DNA of 64,000 nucleotides, taken from the NCBI GenBank assembly GCA_963809795.1, contig CAWELN010000012.1:67939-131938 (forward strand), in the 5' to 3' direction. The notes below the pieces were generated by a model. The model was not told the origin of the DNA and made no database searches. It was given only the letters and a program-made list of their open reading frames with translations. The stretch comes from DASUAS01 sp963809795 (GTDB taxonomy: Bacteria; Actinomycetota; Acidimicrobiia; IMCC26256; DASPTH01). Position numbers and translations under genes: made by a program. Positions 53,257-61,944 of this stretch are shown in pieces (within the stretch, counting starts at the first letter, position 1; the number at the start of each line of letters is the position of its first letter).

Positions 53257-54420
53257 ATGACGTACGCATGTGGCCGGCCGATGCTGGACGCTGACAGCCA
53301 TCTCATGGAATTGCCCGGCTTCTTGGACCCGTACATCGAGCGCGACCTGCGCGACGAGCTCAAGGGCCGCGAAATGTCGCGGCTCGCGTCGAGACTCGAC
53401 GCGGCAGTGGCGGCTGCGGAGCGGCGGCGGACGAATCCACAGCAACGCGCCGACGCGGAGGAACGTCTCCTCCAGGACAAGGGCTGGAACGCTCTGGGCG
53501 CGTTCGACTCGGCGGAGCGGAGCCGGGCCCTCGACCTCTTCGGGTTCGACGCCCAGTTCGTGTTCGCGACCTTCTCGACGTCGATGTTCGTCGGGCGCGA
53601 CGAGGACCTTCTCTACGCGGGCAGCGCGGCACACAACCGCGCGGTCGCAGCCTTCTGCGAGCACGACCCGCGGCTGCTACCCGTCTCCTTCGTCCCGCTC
53701 GTCGATCCCGTCCGAGCCGTCCGCCTCCTCGAAGCGGCGATCGATCTCGGGTCCGGCGCGATCCACGTCCCCTCGACCGCTGCCGGTGCGCGCGGACCGA
53801 CACACCCCGACCTGGACCCGTTCTGGCGGTTGCTGAACGACTCGGGGATCCCGTTCGTGTTGCACATCGGCGGAGGCGGACGCCTGATGGACCGCGCGTT
53901 CCACAACAACGGGCGTCCGGTCACCGACCACCTCGGCGGTGGCGAGAACATCCGCTCGAAGGACTTCCTGGCGATCAGCAGCTCGCCATCGGTGTTCCTG
54001 GGCGCGTTGATCCTCGACGGCCTCTTCGACCGCTGCCCCGATCTCCGCGGCGGAGTCATCGAGGAAGGCGCGAGCTGGGTGGTGTCGTGGCTCCGCACCC
54101 TCGACCACGCCCAACGCGCGTTCCGAGGGACCGAGGAGCCGCTGCGTGAGTTGCAGCTCAAGCCGAGTGAGTACGTCAAGCAGCACCTCAAGTTCACGCC
54201 CTTCGCGGGTGAACCGGTCGGTTGGATGATCGAGCAGGCCGGCGCCGAGCTGTTCATGTTCTCCACCGACTTCCCCCACCCCGAAGGCGGTCGCGATCCA
54301 CTGGCGAAGTTCGAGGCCGAGCTGATATCGACCAATGAGCAGGAACAGCACCGGTTCTTCTATGCCAACATGGCCGAACTCCTCGGCCGGTCACTTGAGC
54401 CGAGGACCGCGAACGCCTGA
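53257..54420 (+). CDS. Amidohydrolase_2 family protein
   Basis: A 387-residue hydrolase: MLDADSHLMELPGF (DxH), FVLHIGGGGRLMDRAFHNNGRP, LRGGVIEEGASWV, and MFSTDFPHPEGGRDP. A basic helical insertion (RLASRLDAAVAAAERRRTN) near residue 50 is unusual. GGAGGAGG is 7 nt before the ATG, the strongest ribosome site of this family in the window. It follows the transporter, so the imported compound may be its substrate (inference). Confidence 0.85.
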   Translation: MTYACGRPMLDADSHLMELPGFLDPYIERDLRDELKGREMSRLASRLDAAVAAAERRRTNPQQRADAEERLLQDKGWNALGAFDSAERSRALDLFGFDAQFVFATFSTSMFVGRDEDLLYAGSAAHNRAVAAFCEHDPRLLPVSFVPLVDPVRAVRLLEAAIDLGSGAIHVPSTAAGARGPTHPDLDPFWRLLNDSGIPFVLHIGGGGRLMDRAFHNNGRPVTDHLGGGENIRSKDFLAISSSPSVFLGALILDGLFDRCPDLRGGVIEEGASWVVSWLRTLDHAQRAFRGTEEPLRELQLKPSEYVKQHLKFTPFAGEPVGWMIEQAGAELFMFSTDFPHPEGGRDPLAKFEAELISTNEQEQHRFFYANMAELLGRSLEPRTANA

Positions 54421-54510
54421 TTGCCCAGCTCGAGCTGCCTCGAGACGTCAGCTCGTCGCTCGACGTCGGCCCGGGCCCAAGGGTTCTCCGCCGGGTATTC
54501 TCCAACACCC

Positions 54511-54582
54511 GCCCTCGTAGCTCAGCGGATAGAGCATCGGCCTCCGGAGCCGTGTGCGCAGGTTCGAGTCCTGCCGAGGGCG
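54511..54582 (+). tRNA. tRNA-Arg(CCG)
   Basis: A 72-nt cloverleaf: acceptor GCCCTCG/CGAGGGC, D arm GCTC-AGCGGATA-GAGC, anticodon loop CTCCGGA with anticodon CCG, T arm GCAGG-TTCGAGT-CCTGC. Position 27-43 would be a U-U mismatch. CCA is not encoded. The downstream mobile-element genes make it a candidate integration target. Confidence 0.95.
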
Positions 54583-54681
54583 CCCTTCCATCTGGGCCCT
54601 GACCAGGGACTTTACCTAGTAGGTCGTGTGCCGCGAGTGTCCACCAGGCCTCGCAAGACCCCCTCACCGCCCGATGTTCGG

Positions 54682-54729
54682 GGGAAGGCCCGGGGAAGGC
54701 CGAGGATGGGCAGGGTCTGGAACGCGCTC
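54682..54729 (+). repeat. Left copy of an imperfect 48-bp direct repeat
   Basis: Begins with GGGAAGGCCCGGGGAAGG and ends with GAACGCGCTC. 34 of 48 bases match a segment beside the integrase start at 63926-63973 in the same orientation and alignment without gaps. It lies 100 nt beyond the tRNA. It may mark an attachment-arm site; the similarity is seen, the role is guessed. The rest of the 294-nt gap before the relaxase gene holds no gene. Confidence 0.35.
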
Positions 54730-54876
54730 ATGGGTGACGAACCCACGACCACAGCTTTCACGACCTCGCGGCACAAGACTCGCCGCGCTGGTGATCCGGG
54801 TAAGGGATAACCCGCGCTGCCCCGGACCCGACGGTTGACTCGGTCAATTAGTTAGCGGAGATAGCTGTCCAGCAGT

Positions 54877-57846
54877 TCAGAGCGAGATACCGAGATCAGG
54901 CTCGACTGCCGGTGTGGGGAGCCGCTGGCGGAGCCGTTCGACGCGCTGGACGATGGCCTGAGCGTCGAGGTGCTCGATCTCGGTGCGAGCGGTCCGGATG
55001 TTGGCGTGGAGTTGTGTGAGGGCAGGTGCGCACACCTGGTCGTACTCAGCCTGCGCGCGGGTGACGGCGCGCTCGAGCTCGGGGATGGCTCTGGCGGCGG
55101 CGCGTCGTTCTCTGCGGCGGAACGCCGGGTCGAGTGCGACGTGGTGGGCGTGCTGGAGCTGTTGTTTGGCTTCGGTGAGGGCTCGGGTTGCGTGTCCTTG
55201 GGGGGTGTCGGCCCAGCGGCCGGTGGCGGCGCGCAGATCGCGATGGTCGTCTTGAAGCCAGGCGAGGTGGACCCGAGCCAGGGCGCGACGCTCCTGGAGT
55301 AGCGGCTCGTCGGTCGATACGACCGTCGTACGTCTTTGCGGTGGTTCGGGCTGGTGTCCGCGCTGCGCGGGGGTGTCGGTGATCCAGCGTTGGTGGTGGG
55401 TCTGGTTCCAGTCGGCGTAGAGGTCATCGACGACTTGTGCGAGGTTGTCGGCGGTCGCGTAGATGCGGGTCTGGTGGCGGGCGCGGCTGAGGGCGACGTA
55501 GGCGAGTTCGCGGCCGCCGCCGGCGGCGAGGACGTGGGCGCGGTCGACGGTGGCGCCTTGGGCTCGGTGGACGGTGCGCGCGTAGCCGTAGTCGAGGTGC
55601 TCGGCGTCAAGGCCGTCGGCGGTGATGCGCACCGTTCGTCCTTCGCTGGTGCAGGCGTCGAGGCTTCGGTCGTCGATCGCGGTGATGGTGAGCCGGTCGC
55701 TGGTGACGATCCCGGCGGTTGGGTTGGGGGCGAGGGCGACGAGTTGGTCGCCGACGGCGTACCAGCGTCCGGGCGTGATCTCGATGTCGTCGCCGTAAAG
55801 GTGGCCGTGTCGGTCCCAGTGGTGGCGTGCGAGGCGGTTGAGGTCGTCGACGTCAGCTCGCCGCCATGCCAAGAGGGCGCTGTCGTGACCGTTGGTCAGG
55901 TCGTGGGCCCAGGCGTCAGTCATCGCCGCGAGCGTCTGGACCCGGTTCGCTCGGATGTCGATGCGGCCAGTCGTCGCATACCAGTCGATCGCCGTGGCGA
56001 CGGACCCGTCGCGAAGTTCGGCGAGGGCGTGGCGTTCGCCGGGATCGTGTTGTCTGACGTTGTGGTCGAGGGTGACGGTGAGCTCGGGGTGGCGGTCGAT
56101 GAGCGCGGCGAGCGCACCACCGGGGCCGACGGCGGCGAGCTGATGATGGTCACCGACGAGCACGAGCGACGCGTGGGTGTGTTGGACGGCGAGCGCAAGG
56201 CGGGCGAGGTTGGCATCGTCGGCCATGCCGGTCTCATCGACAACCACCACCGTGTCCGGGTCGAGGGTGACCTGGCCGTGGTCGAGTCGCCACAACAGCG
56301 ACGCGAAAGTGGTGGCGTCGAGATGGGCTTCGCGGCCGAGGGTGCGGGCGGCTTGGCCGCTGGTCGAGGTGCCCAGCACCCGGCAGCCGGACCGTTCGAG
56401 CAGAGCCGTGACGGTGTCGAGGGCGGTGGTCTTGCCCGAACCAGCGACGCCGATCACCACGCGCACCGCCGTGCCGCTTCCACAGACCTCCTGGACCACC
56501 CGTCGCTGCCCATCCGTGAGCCGACGACCAAGGTTCTGCTCGCGCTCGGCGATCGCAGCGGCGATCTGATCCGAGTCGACAGTGGGGCCGGCTCGGGTGG
56601 CGAGCGTTTCGACGACCTGGGCGATGGTGGCTTCGGCGGTGAGGACCTCGACGGTCGTGTAGGCCTGCTCGCGGGCACCGGCGACACCGATAAGCGGCAC
56701 GACCGCGCGGCTGGTGACGACGTGCTCGAGAACCCGCTCGAGCTCGCTCGGGTCGCGTCCGTAGAGATGCGGCGCGAGCTCTGCCACGAGTTGGGTGCGG
56801 GTGAAGATCTTGTGGTTGGCGAGAAGCCGACCGTCAACATCGAGCACCTCGCTAGCGAGGCGGTCAATCTCCCCGGTAGTGAGCGGGAGCCGCAACGTCA
56901 GGCTCCGGTGTTTTGACTTGGTGAGGCACTCGACGAGTCGTTCGACCGGCCAGCCGACCGTGGCGAGTTCCTGGTGCCAGGTGGGGAGCAGTTCGTCGAC
57001 GCCGGTGTGACGCTTCACGGAACGGGTCGCTCGGGCCGCGACCCCGCGGGCCCGGTAGCCGTTCTGGCCGGTACGGGCGAGGTGCTCAGCGATGTCGTCG
57101 GACCGTTTCGAGAACACCTCACACACCGCGTCGGGGATCCCGACGATGCGCCAGTGCCGCAGATGCCCCGACGGCCCATCGTCCACTGCGATGTCGAACC
57201 CCAACTCGACCGCCCGCGCGGCCGAGTGGAGGCGCCCGACCATCGTCGCTGCTTCGACCGTGTCGCGCAGCGCCGCACTGTCCAACGCCTTCCAGCCACC
57301 CGTCTCGTCGAGCATCTCGACCACGTTGGCGACCAAGACGTGATCATGGGGGGAGGGGTCCCCGGCTCGCGAGGTCGCATGACGCGTCACCGCGTAGGTC
57401 AGCCCACCGGTCGCGGTACGGGTCTGGGCCCGGCCTCGCCGGCCGCCCCGTTCCTGGAACCAGCCGTCCAGCCAGTCCATCGTCGTCGCAGTTTCGACGT
57501 CGAGGATCGAGTGCATCGCGTCCGCCTCGCCCTGCACGCCGAGCACCGCGACCGACTTGTGCGCAGAAACCACCAGCTCGAACCCCGGCCGGCACGTCCC
57601 GACCAGCCGGTCACCGCTCGATGGGACACGGAACCCGCCCGGACCGAACGCCGCCTCGTACGCCGCCGGCGTCACCTCACCGAACAGACCCAGACGGACC
57701 GCGCCTGTACCAGCCCACCGCAGCGGTGTTTCACCCCGCGACCCGTAGTAGGCGAGCGCGGCACCCTCATGATCGTCGGCGCGACCGAGCACCGTCGCCT
57801 CGTGATACGCGACCTCGTCCGCGCCCATCGCCCGGAACCAGGCCAT
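54877..57846 (-). CDS. MobF-type relaxase/helicase (TrwC/TraA-like)
   Basis: A 989-residue conjugative relaxase fused to a RecD-like helicase. N-terminus: VAYHEATVLGRADDHEGAALAYYGSRGE (Tyr-rich relaxase start), later RAGDPSPHDHVLVANVVE (the three-His metal site is partly visible as HDH). Helicase: Walker A GVAGSGKTT, Walker B VVVVDETGM, then AHDLTNG and YVALSRARH. A helical C-terminus follows. It nicks oriT and unwinds one strand for transfer. GGGAG is 5 nt before the chosen ATG. No type IV secretion genes are seen, so the element is probably mobilizable rather than self-transferring. Confidence 0.9.
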   Translation of the reverse strand: MAWFRAMGADEVAYHEATVLGRADDHEGAALAYYGSRGETPLRWAGTGAVRLGLFGEVTPAAYEAAFGPGGFRVPSSGDRLVGTCRPGFELVVSAHKSVAVLGVQGEADAMHSILDVETATTMDWLDGWFQERGGRRGRAQTRTATGGLTYAVTRHATSRAGDPSPHDHVLVANVVEMLDETGGWKALDSAALRDTVEAATMVGRLHSAARAVELGFDIAVDDGPSGHLRHWRIVGIPDAVCEVFSKRSDDIAEHLARTGQNGYRARGVAARATRSVKRHTGVDELLPTWHQELATVGWPVERLVECLTKSKHRSLTLRLPLTTGEIDRLASEVLDVDGRLLANHKIFTRTQLVAELAPHLYGRDPSELERVLEHVVTSRAVVPLIGVAGAREQAYTTVEVLTAEATIAQVVETLATRAGPTVDSDQIAAAIAEREQNLGRRLTDGQRRVVQEVCGSGTAVRVVIGVAGSGKTTALDTVTALLERSGCRVLGTSTSGQAARTLGREAHLDATTFASLLWRLDHGQVTLDPDTVVVVDETGMADDANLARLALAVQHTHASLVLVGDHHQLAAVGPGGALAALIDRHPELTVTLDHNVRQHDPGERHALAELRDGSVATAIDWYATTGRIDIRANRVQTLAAMTDAWAHDLTNGHDSALLAWRRADVDDLNRLARHHWDRHGHLYGDDIEITPGRWYAVGDQLVALAPNPTAGIVTSDRLTITAIDDRSLDACTSEGRTVRITADGLDAEHLDYGYARTVHRAQGATVDRAHVLAAGGGRELAYVALSRARHQTRIYATADNLAQVVDDLYADWNQTHHQRWITDTPAQRGHQPEPPQRRTTVVSTDEPLLQERRALARVHLAWLQDDHRDLRAATGRWADTPQGHATRALTEAKQQLQHAHHVALDPAFRRRERRAAARAIPELERAVTRAQAEYDQVCAPALTQLHANIRTARTEIEHLDAQAIVQRVERLRQRLPTPAVEPDLGISL

Positions 57847-58166
57847 CTCAGCTCCCGGCGAACATCCCGGCATCCCTCCCGGGAGTCGCGCAATCGAAGG
57901 TTGCACTCGTGTTCGTCATCGAGAGCTGTTTTCGCGCTCGCGTGGGGCGTCAGCAAGCGATTGTCGATGGCCGTGTCATGACGGTCGCTGAGGGACAGCG
58001 CGTCTCCGTAAGCGCGCTCGGATGGTCTGCGGGGGGTGTGCGACTCCTTGGAGAGGTAGCGGCCGCGCGTGCAACAGCTAATAGAAGCAACAGCGGAGCA
58101 CACCGCGAGTCAGCGGCTCCCTCGCGGTCCGCACGACAAGCACTCGAGCAAGAGGAGCACCAACAC
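57847..58166. other. Intergenic region upstream of relaxase and HTH genes
   Basis: 320 nt between divergent relaxase and HTH genes with no credible gene. By position it should hold their promoters and could contain the origin of transfer. Short palindromes such as GTCATGAC are present but no oriT can be assigned by eye. Confidence 0.4.
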
Positions 58167-58373
58167 ATGGCCACGACTACTCAGCCAAATCCAGGGCGTC
58201 TTATCGGCATCAGCGACGTCGCAGAGCAGCTCGGCGTCGATGTCCGTCATGTCCGCCGTCTCGTCCACGAGAAGCGCATTCCGTACATCAAGTGGGGCCA
58301 CCTCCTCCGTTTCGACCCCACCGAGCTAGCCGCTTGGATCGACACCCATCGCAATCACCCCGCGGCGAGATGA
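58167..58373 (+). CDS. Excisionase-like helix-turn-helix DNA-binding protein
   Basis: A 68-residue winged-helix protein: ISDVAEQLGVDVRHVRRLVHEKRIPYIKWG, then LRFDPTELAAWIDTH, the usual layout of the MerR-like excisionase/BldC family. In mobile elements such proteins direct excision. AGAGGAG is 9 nt before the ATG. It stands divergent from the relaxase and far from the integrase in this linear view, though the two ends would be brought near in a circular form. Confidence 0.8.
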   Translation: MATTTQPNPGRLIGISDVAEQLGVDVRHVRRLVHEKRIPYIKWGHLLRFDPTELAAWIDTHRNHPAAR

Positions 58374-58520
58374 TGGCAGCGCGTCAAGATCAGTGCGCCC
58401 ATCAGGCAGATCTGGCGCGGCGAATGGCACCGGGTCCTCGCCTTGTCAGAGGAGACAGATTGCCGGTTCCGCTCCCGCCGGTTGGCGGCGTCGCTCGACG
58501 CTGTGGGGTGCGCGGCTGAC

Positions 58521-59366
58521 TCAGGCCGCGACGGGTGCGCTGCTCCCCGCGGTGACGCGCGCCAGGCGACGGTGGTGCGGGGCGAAATCGAACGGACCCA
58601 TGTGCGCGGTGAGGTGTTCGTCCCAGATCACGACGTCGGAATCTGACCACCGGTGCCGGTAGTGGAACGCCGGGTTGTTCAGGTGGTCGAAGAGGATGCG
58701 CAACATTCCGGTGCTCTCGCCTCCGCTCAGCTCGTTGATCTCGACCGTGTAACCGGGATTGACGAACAGGACCTTGCGGCCGGTGACCGGGTGTGCGCAC
58801 ACGACCGGATGACTGTTGCCCTGAAAGTGCTCGCGGGCCTTCTCGCTCGGTTCCTCGCCAAGGGTGCGGCGCAGCTCCCACCAGAACTTGTCACCCGCGT
58901 CGTGACGCGCGGTGAGATCGTCGAGGAAGTCGCGCATCCGAGGTGACAGCGCGTCGTAGGCCGCGCCCGCGTTCGACCACATCGTGTCACCGCCGTTGGG
59001 CGGGAGCACCTCGGCGTGCAGCACCGCCAGATCGGGGATCTCGGTGCTGAACGAGTAGTCGACGTGGAACTGCTGATCTCCCTGCGGGAGCTTGTCGGCG
59101 TCGTTCTCGACCACCGCGATTGGGTCTGCCGCGCCGAAGAGGAACTCAGGGACGGGATGTCCGTGCACGGCACCGAACCGCGCGGTCGCGTCCACCTGTT
59201 GTTCACGGGTGAGCTCCTGGCGTGGGAACACGAGCACGCCGTGTTCTGCGAGCGCGGCGCGGAGCGCACGCGCCTCGGCGTCGCCGATGTCGCGCAACTG
59301 CACGTCGTCGACGACGGCACCGATCGAACTGGTCAGGGGCGTGGTGGTGACCGGCATGGGTTTCAT
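58521..59366 (-). CDS. TauD/TfdA-family Fe(II)/2-oxoglutarate dioxygenase
   Basis: A 281-residue dioxygenase. Metal ligands: HVD in QQFHVDYSF, and the distal His region DEHLTAHMGPFDFAPHHRR, with the Arg that binds 2-oxoglutarate. LAEHGVLVFPRQELT is the conserved N-terminal segment. Taurine, sulfonate or phenoxyacid substrates are possible; none is indicated. It is divergent, with a very short gap, from a TetR gene that probably represses it. Two ATGs (three codons apart) are possible starts. Confidence 0.85.
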   Translation of the reverse strand: MKPMPVTTTPLTSSIGAVVDDVQLRDIGDAEARALRAALAEHGVLVFPRQELTREQQVDATARFGAVHGHPVPEFLFGAADPIAVVENDADKLPQGDQQFHVDYSFSTEIPDLAVLHAEVLPPNGGDTMWSNAGAAYDALSPRMRDFLDDLTARHDAGDKFWWELRRTLGEEPSEKAREHFQGNSHPVVCAHPVTGRKVLFVNPGYTVEINELSGGESTGMLRILFDHLNNPAFHYRHRWSDSDVVIWDEHLTAHMGPFDFAPHHRRLARVTAGSSAPVAA

Positions 59367-59368
59367 TT

Positions 59369-59382
59369 ATCATTGTTCAATG
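59369..59382. promoter_or_regulatory. Inverted repeat between divergent TauD and TetR genes
   Basis: TCATTGTTCAATGA has 6-bp arms around TT and overlaps the TetR start codon. Its TATCAT neighbour (59368-59373) lies 7-12 nt before the ATG, the position of a -10 element for a leaderless transcript. It is a candidate operator. Confidence 0.4.
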
Positions 59383-60015
59383 ACTCCGTCAACCCAGGTC
59401 CAACGCCGCCCGGGCGGGCGCGGGGCCGGACTCACCCGCGAGCAGATCGTGGACCGCGCGGTGGCGCTGATGGACGCCGAGGGCACGCGGGCGCTCACGC
59501 TTCGCCGCTTGGCCAAGGAGCTGGGCGTGGAGGCGCCCGCGCTCTACTGGCACTTCGCCGACAAGGGCGAGCTGTGCCGTGAGGTCGTGCGGACGGTCGG
59601 CGAGCAGCTCAAGGTCACCAGCACGGCGCGCGGCACGCCCCGTCGCCGGCTGGAACACCACTTCCATGCGGTGCGCGACCACTGGCGCGCGCACCCAGGC
59701 GTGCTCGAGCTGTCGCGCCAGTTCCCACCGTCGGCGGCCGGCGACGTGGCGCGGCACGGTCTCCGTCTCGTCGAGGTGCTTGGGATCGCGCCCGACGAGG
59801 CGCTCGAGTGCTACCGGTCACTCTCCTGGACGGTCACGGGATTCGCGATCCTCGAACAGACGCTCGCCGAGTCGGTGCACCACCGCCGCGTCGGGCCCAC
59901 CCGCTGGGAGCTCGACCTCGCCGACGGTGCGGAGCCGTCAGCTTTCGACACCGACGAGCTCTTCCGAACCACCCTCGGGCTCGCGCTCGACGGCCTCGAA
60001 CGCCGCATCACCTGA
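59380..60015 (+). CDS. TetR family transcriptional regulator
   Basis: A 211-residue regulator with the TetR-class C-terminal domain: GRGAGLTREQIVDRAVALMD, HTH LTLRRLAKELGVEAPALYWHF, DKGELCREVV. The layout resembles tetracycline-repressor-class proteins more than the other two TetRs here. No ribosome site precedes the ATG, which fits a leaderless mRNA. It probably controls the divergent dioxygenase gene. Confidence 0.85.
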   Translation: MTPSTQVQRRPGGRGAGLTREQIVDRAVALMDAEGTRALTLRRLAKELGVEAPALYWHFADKGELCREVVRTVGEQLKVTSTARGTPRRRLEHHFHAVRDHWRAHPGVLELSRQFPPSAAGDVARHGLRLVEVLGIAPDEALECYRSLSWTVTGFAILEQTLAESVHHRRVGPTRWELDLADGAEPSAFDTDELFRTTLGLALDGLERRIT

Positions 60016-60277
60016 CGCGCTCGTTCACTCGTGTGGTCACGCGCATGGGGGCGTCGATCCACGGGTCGAGGGGACCATGGCGAGCGGGGTTGCGGCCTCG
60101 GTCTACCAACCGGCACTTCGGCGCGGATCGGGCGACGCCCGCGGCTACTTGCGGTGGTGGTGTCCAGTCGCCCTCGGGTCATACCCGCGGTTCCAGCCTT
60201 GCATTGCGACGTATTTGTGTGGTTTACGCGTGCTCTTACCGTTCGATCAGCGTTCGGGTGGAGAGGCGGGGCGTGCT

Positions 60278-60631
60278 GTGAAGCGAACTCGAACTTTTGC
60301 GGGAGCGACACTCGGAATGTCGCTCCTGTTCGGAGCCCTCAGCGGCGCGACTGGGACCGCGGCGGTACGGGCGGCGAACACGAAGACCTTCTGCAAGAAC
60401 TACGTCGCAGCCGCCAAATCTTTCCAACTGTCATTTGGGGACGTTGAGGACCCTTCCTTCGACAAATTCGTGAAGTCGTTGCAGAAGGCGCAAGCCGACG
60501 CACCCGCCGCCGTGAAAGGTCAGGTCGACACGATGCTGAAGACGGCGAGGAAGATCAAGGAGGACGGGGGCAACGCCGACCTCACGACACCCTCGAAGAA
60601 GATCGCCAAGTGGGCAACCACGCACTGTTGA
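60278..60631 (+). CDS. Small secreted hypothetical protein
   Basis: A 117-residue product. N-terminal signal: KRTRTFAGATLG then MSLLFGALSGATGTAAVRA. The mature 85 residues are a Lys/Ala-rich helical domain with two cysteines (KTFCKNYV and the final HC). No family is recognised. GTG start after a G-rich stretch. The 262 nt upstream hold no gene that I can support. Confidence 0.55.
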   Translation: MKRTRTFAGATLGMSLLFGALSGATGTAAVRAANTKTFCKNYVAAAKSFQLSFGDVEDPSFDKFVKSLQKAQADAPAAVKGQVDTMLKTARKIKEDGGNADLTTPSKKIAKWATTHC

Positions 60632-60793
60632 AGCTGGCACCCGGCCCCTGTACCCGAAGCGGAGGCAATCTGGCGCTTGCGTTCCGCGTCTCGATGGTGG
60701 CCGCTAGTCAAGGTCGGGGATGCGTGAGGTTGAGCAGCCGACTCCCACGGCCGCGCTCATCTCCGGCCGTCGCGGCGGGTTATCGTCAGGGCA

Positions 60794-61000
60794 GTGAAGC
60801 GACGGCCGTTCTCTGAGGATTCGACCTACCGTCGGCATCTCTGTTTTCGAGTGGCTGCGGTTTTGGCGTACGCAGCGCTCACAATCGTGCTTGCCGTGAT
60901 CGGCGCGAAGTTCCTGCTCACCTTGGCGACGGTGGTCACTCTCTTGTTTGCGTACGAGGTCGTACGTTTCTGCGTCGCGCATCGGCAGTTCGAGGCGTAG
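60794..61000 (+). CDS. Small membrane protein
   Basis: A 68-residue product with a charged N-terminus (MKRRPFSEDSTYRRH) and two hydrophobic helices (FRVAAVLAYAALTIVLAVIG and FLLTLATVVTLLFAYEVV). GTG start without a convincing ribosome site. Hydrophobic pattern supports a real protein; homologues are not known to me. Confidence 0.4.
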   Translation: MKRRPFSEDSTYRRHLCFRVAAVLAYAALTIVLAVIGAKFLLTLATVVTLLFAYEVVRFCVAHRQFEA

Positions 61001-61117
61001 CGGCTCTGCCCTTTCGGATCGCTGGCGAATGTCGCCCCGTGAGCGTTGTGTGAAGCGCCGATGAGGTCCGATGGCCGCCCCGTGCGGCTGTCGTAGTGCC
61101 CCGCGATCCGAACGCGA

Positions 61118-61150
61118 CGGTGCCCGCCGGGAAGAACCCGACGGGCACCG
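61118..61150 (-). terminator. Strong hairpin downstream of the secreted helical protein gene
   Basis: 14-nt arms (CGGTGCCCGCCGGG and CCCGACGGGCACCG) with one mismatch around AAGAA, 33 nt past the stop of the reverse-strand gene. A short T-poor tail follows; likely terminator. Confidence 0.5.
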
Positions 61151-61183
61151 AGTCGACCACAGCGGCCGAAGGTTCGGTTCAGG

Positions 61184-61630
61184 TCACGCGCTGGCGTGCT
61201 GACCGAAATGGTGGTTCATCAGCGTGGCGATCCGGGTCGGCAGCTTGTTCTTGATCGAGGCAGCCAGGTCCGGGGAGAACCGGCCCGCGGCGACCAGCTG
61301 GTCGAGCTTCGTGTTCGCTGCGTTGGTCAATGCGTCGACGACCGTCTGGGGGTCCTTGCCCTGCGATGTCGCGTACTCGCTGATCGTCTGGCCGCTCTTC
61401 AGCGCAGTGCGGAGGTCCTGGCGGCTCACGCCGAGCGTGTCCGCCGCGACCTTCACCGCGCCGCGACGGAACTCTGCCTGGATGCGCGGGTGGCCGTTCG
61501 CGGTCTGCGTCGACGGCGTCGAGGTGCCCGTCGCGGAACTGTCAGCGGCGAACGCGGTGCCCGCGGCGCCGACGGTCAATGCCCCGGCGAGGGCGACACC
61601 GGCGGCGAGCTTCTTGATCTTCGAGTCCAT
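61184..61630 (-). CDS. Secreted helical-domain protein A
   Basis: A 148-residue exported protein. Signal: MDSKIKKLAAGVALAGALTV to AFA. The mature part has VAADTLGVSRQDLRTALKSG, SEYATSQGKDPQTVVDALT and ANTKLDQLVAAGRFSPDLA, a helical repeat domain. The same domain, including TLGVS/AIGVA, VVDA and NTKxDQ, occurs in the protein encoded divergently at 61.9 kb. Function unknown; the domain recalls LysM-poor, DUF2680-type regions of actinobacterial surface proteins (weak). Confidence 0.65.
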   Translation of the reverse strand: MDSKIKKLAAGVALAGALTVGAAGTAFAADSSATGTSTPSTQTANGHPRIQAEFRRGAVKVAADTLGVSRQDLRTALKSGQTISEYATSQGKDPQTVVDALTNAANTKLDQLVAAGRFSPDLAASIKNKLPTRIATLMNHHFGQHASA

Positions 61631-61686
61631 GGTCCTAGTTCTCCTGGGTTGGTCTTGGTGCGACCCAGCTGCGGGGGTGCGGCTGC

Positions 61687-61715
61687 TGTCACCCATTACA
61701 ACGCCGGCAACGTCA
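61687..61715 (-). promoter_or_regulatory. 29-bp promoter-region element, copy A
   Basis: Upstream of protein A (57 nt from its start), reading toward that gene. It matches 25 of 29 bases of the element upstream of protein B in mirror orientation. The core is TTGCCGGCGTTGT. Part of the 314-nt gap between the two genes, which otherwise holds no gene. Confidence 0.5.
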
Positions 61716-61859
61716 TGGGTTCGTGAAGTCCGCAACAACCCAAGACCAAGCCCAAGGAATCGAGACGCCGCCATAGCCGCCGCCCGGGCAATCTGGCTTG
61801 GCAAGCTGGCTCCGGGGGTGTGGCCTTGGTGGGTGCCTGACGTCGGCATCACGATTCCT

Positions 61860-61888
61860 TGACATTGCCGGCGTTGTGATCAGTGACA
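61860..61888 (+). promoter_or_regulatory. 29-bp promoter-region element, copy B
   Basis: Mirror copy of the element above, 56 nt before the start of the divergent gene. The equal distances indicate that each copy serves its own gene, and that the genes and their promoters were duplicated together as an inverted pair. Confidence 0.5.
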
Positions 61889-61944
61889 GCAATCCTCGGG
61901 ACGATGCTGGGTGTCGGCAGCCCGATGAGCACGGAGGCGATGAG

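Noticed and set aside
50024..53269. A 1081-residue reverse frame
   Set aside because: Antisense to the LivHMG gene, composed of Arg/Asp/Glu/His repeats typical of shadow frames in high-GC DNA; no domain.
54421..54810. Forward reading frame with LVAQRIEHRPPEPCAQVRVL
   Set aside because: This is the translated tRNA-Arg gene, a well-known false protein; the region is the tRNA.
58374..58520. Short forward frame after the HTH gene (RVKISAPIRQIWRGEWHRVL)
   Set aside because: Looks slightly protein-like but has no start codon or ribosome site and runs antisense into the dioxygenase end; may be a gene scrap but cannot be supported.
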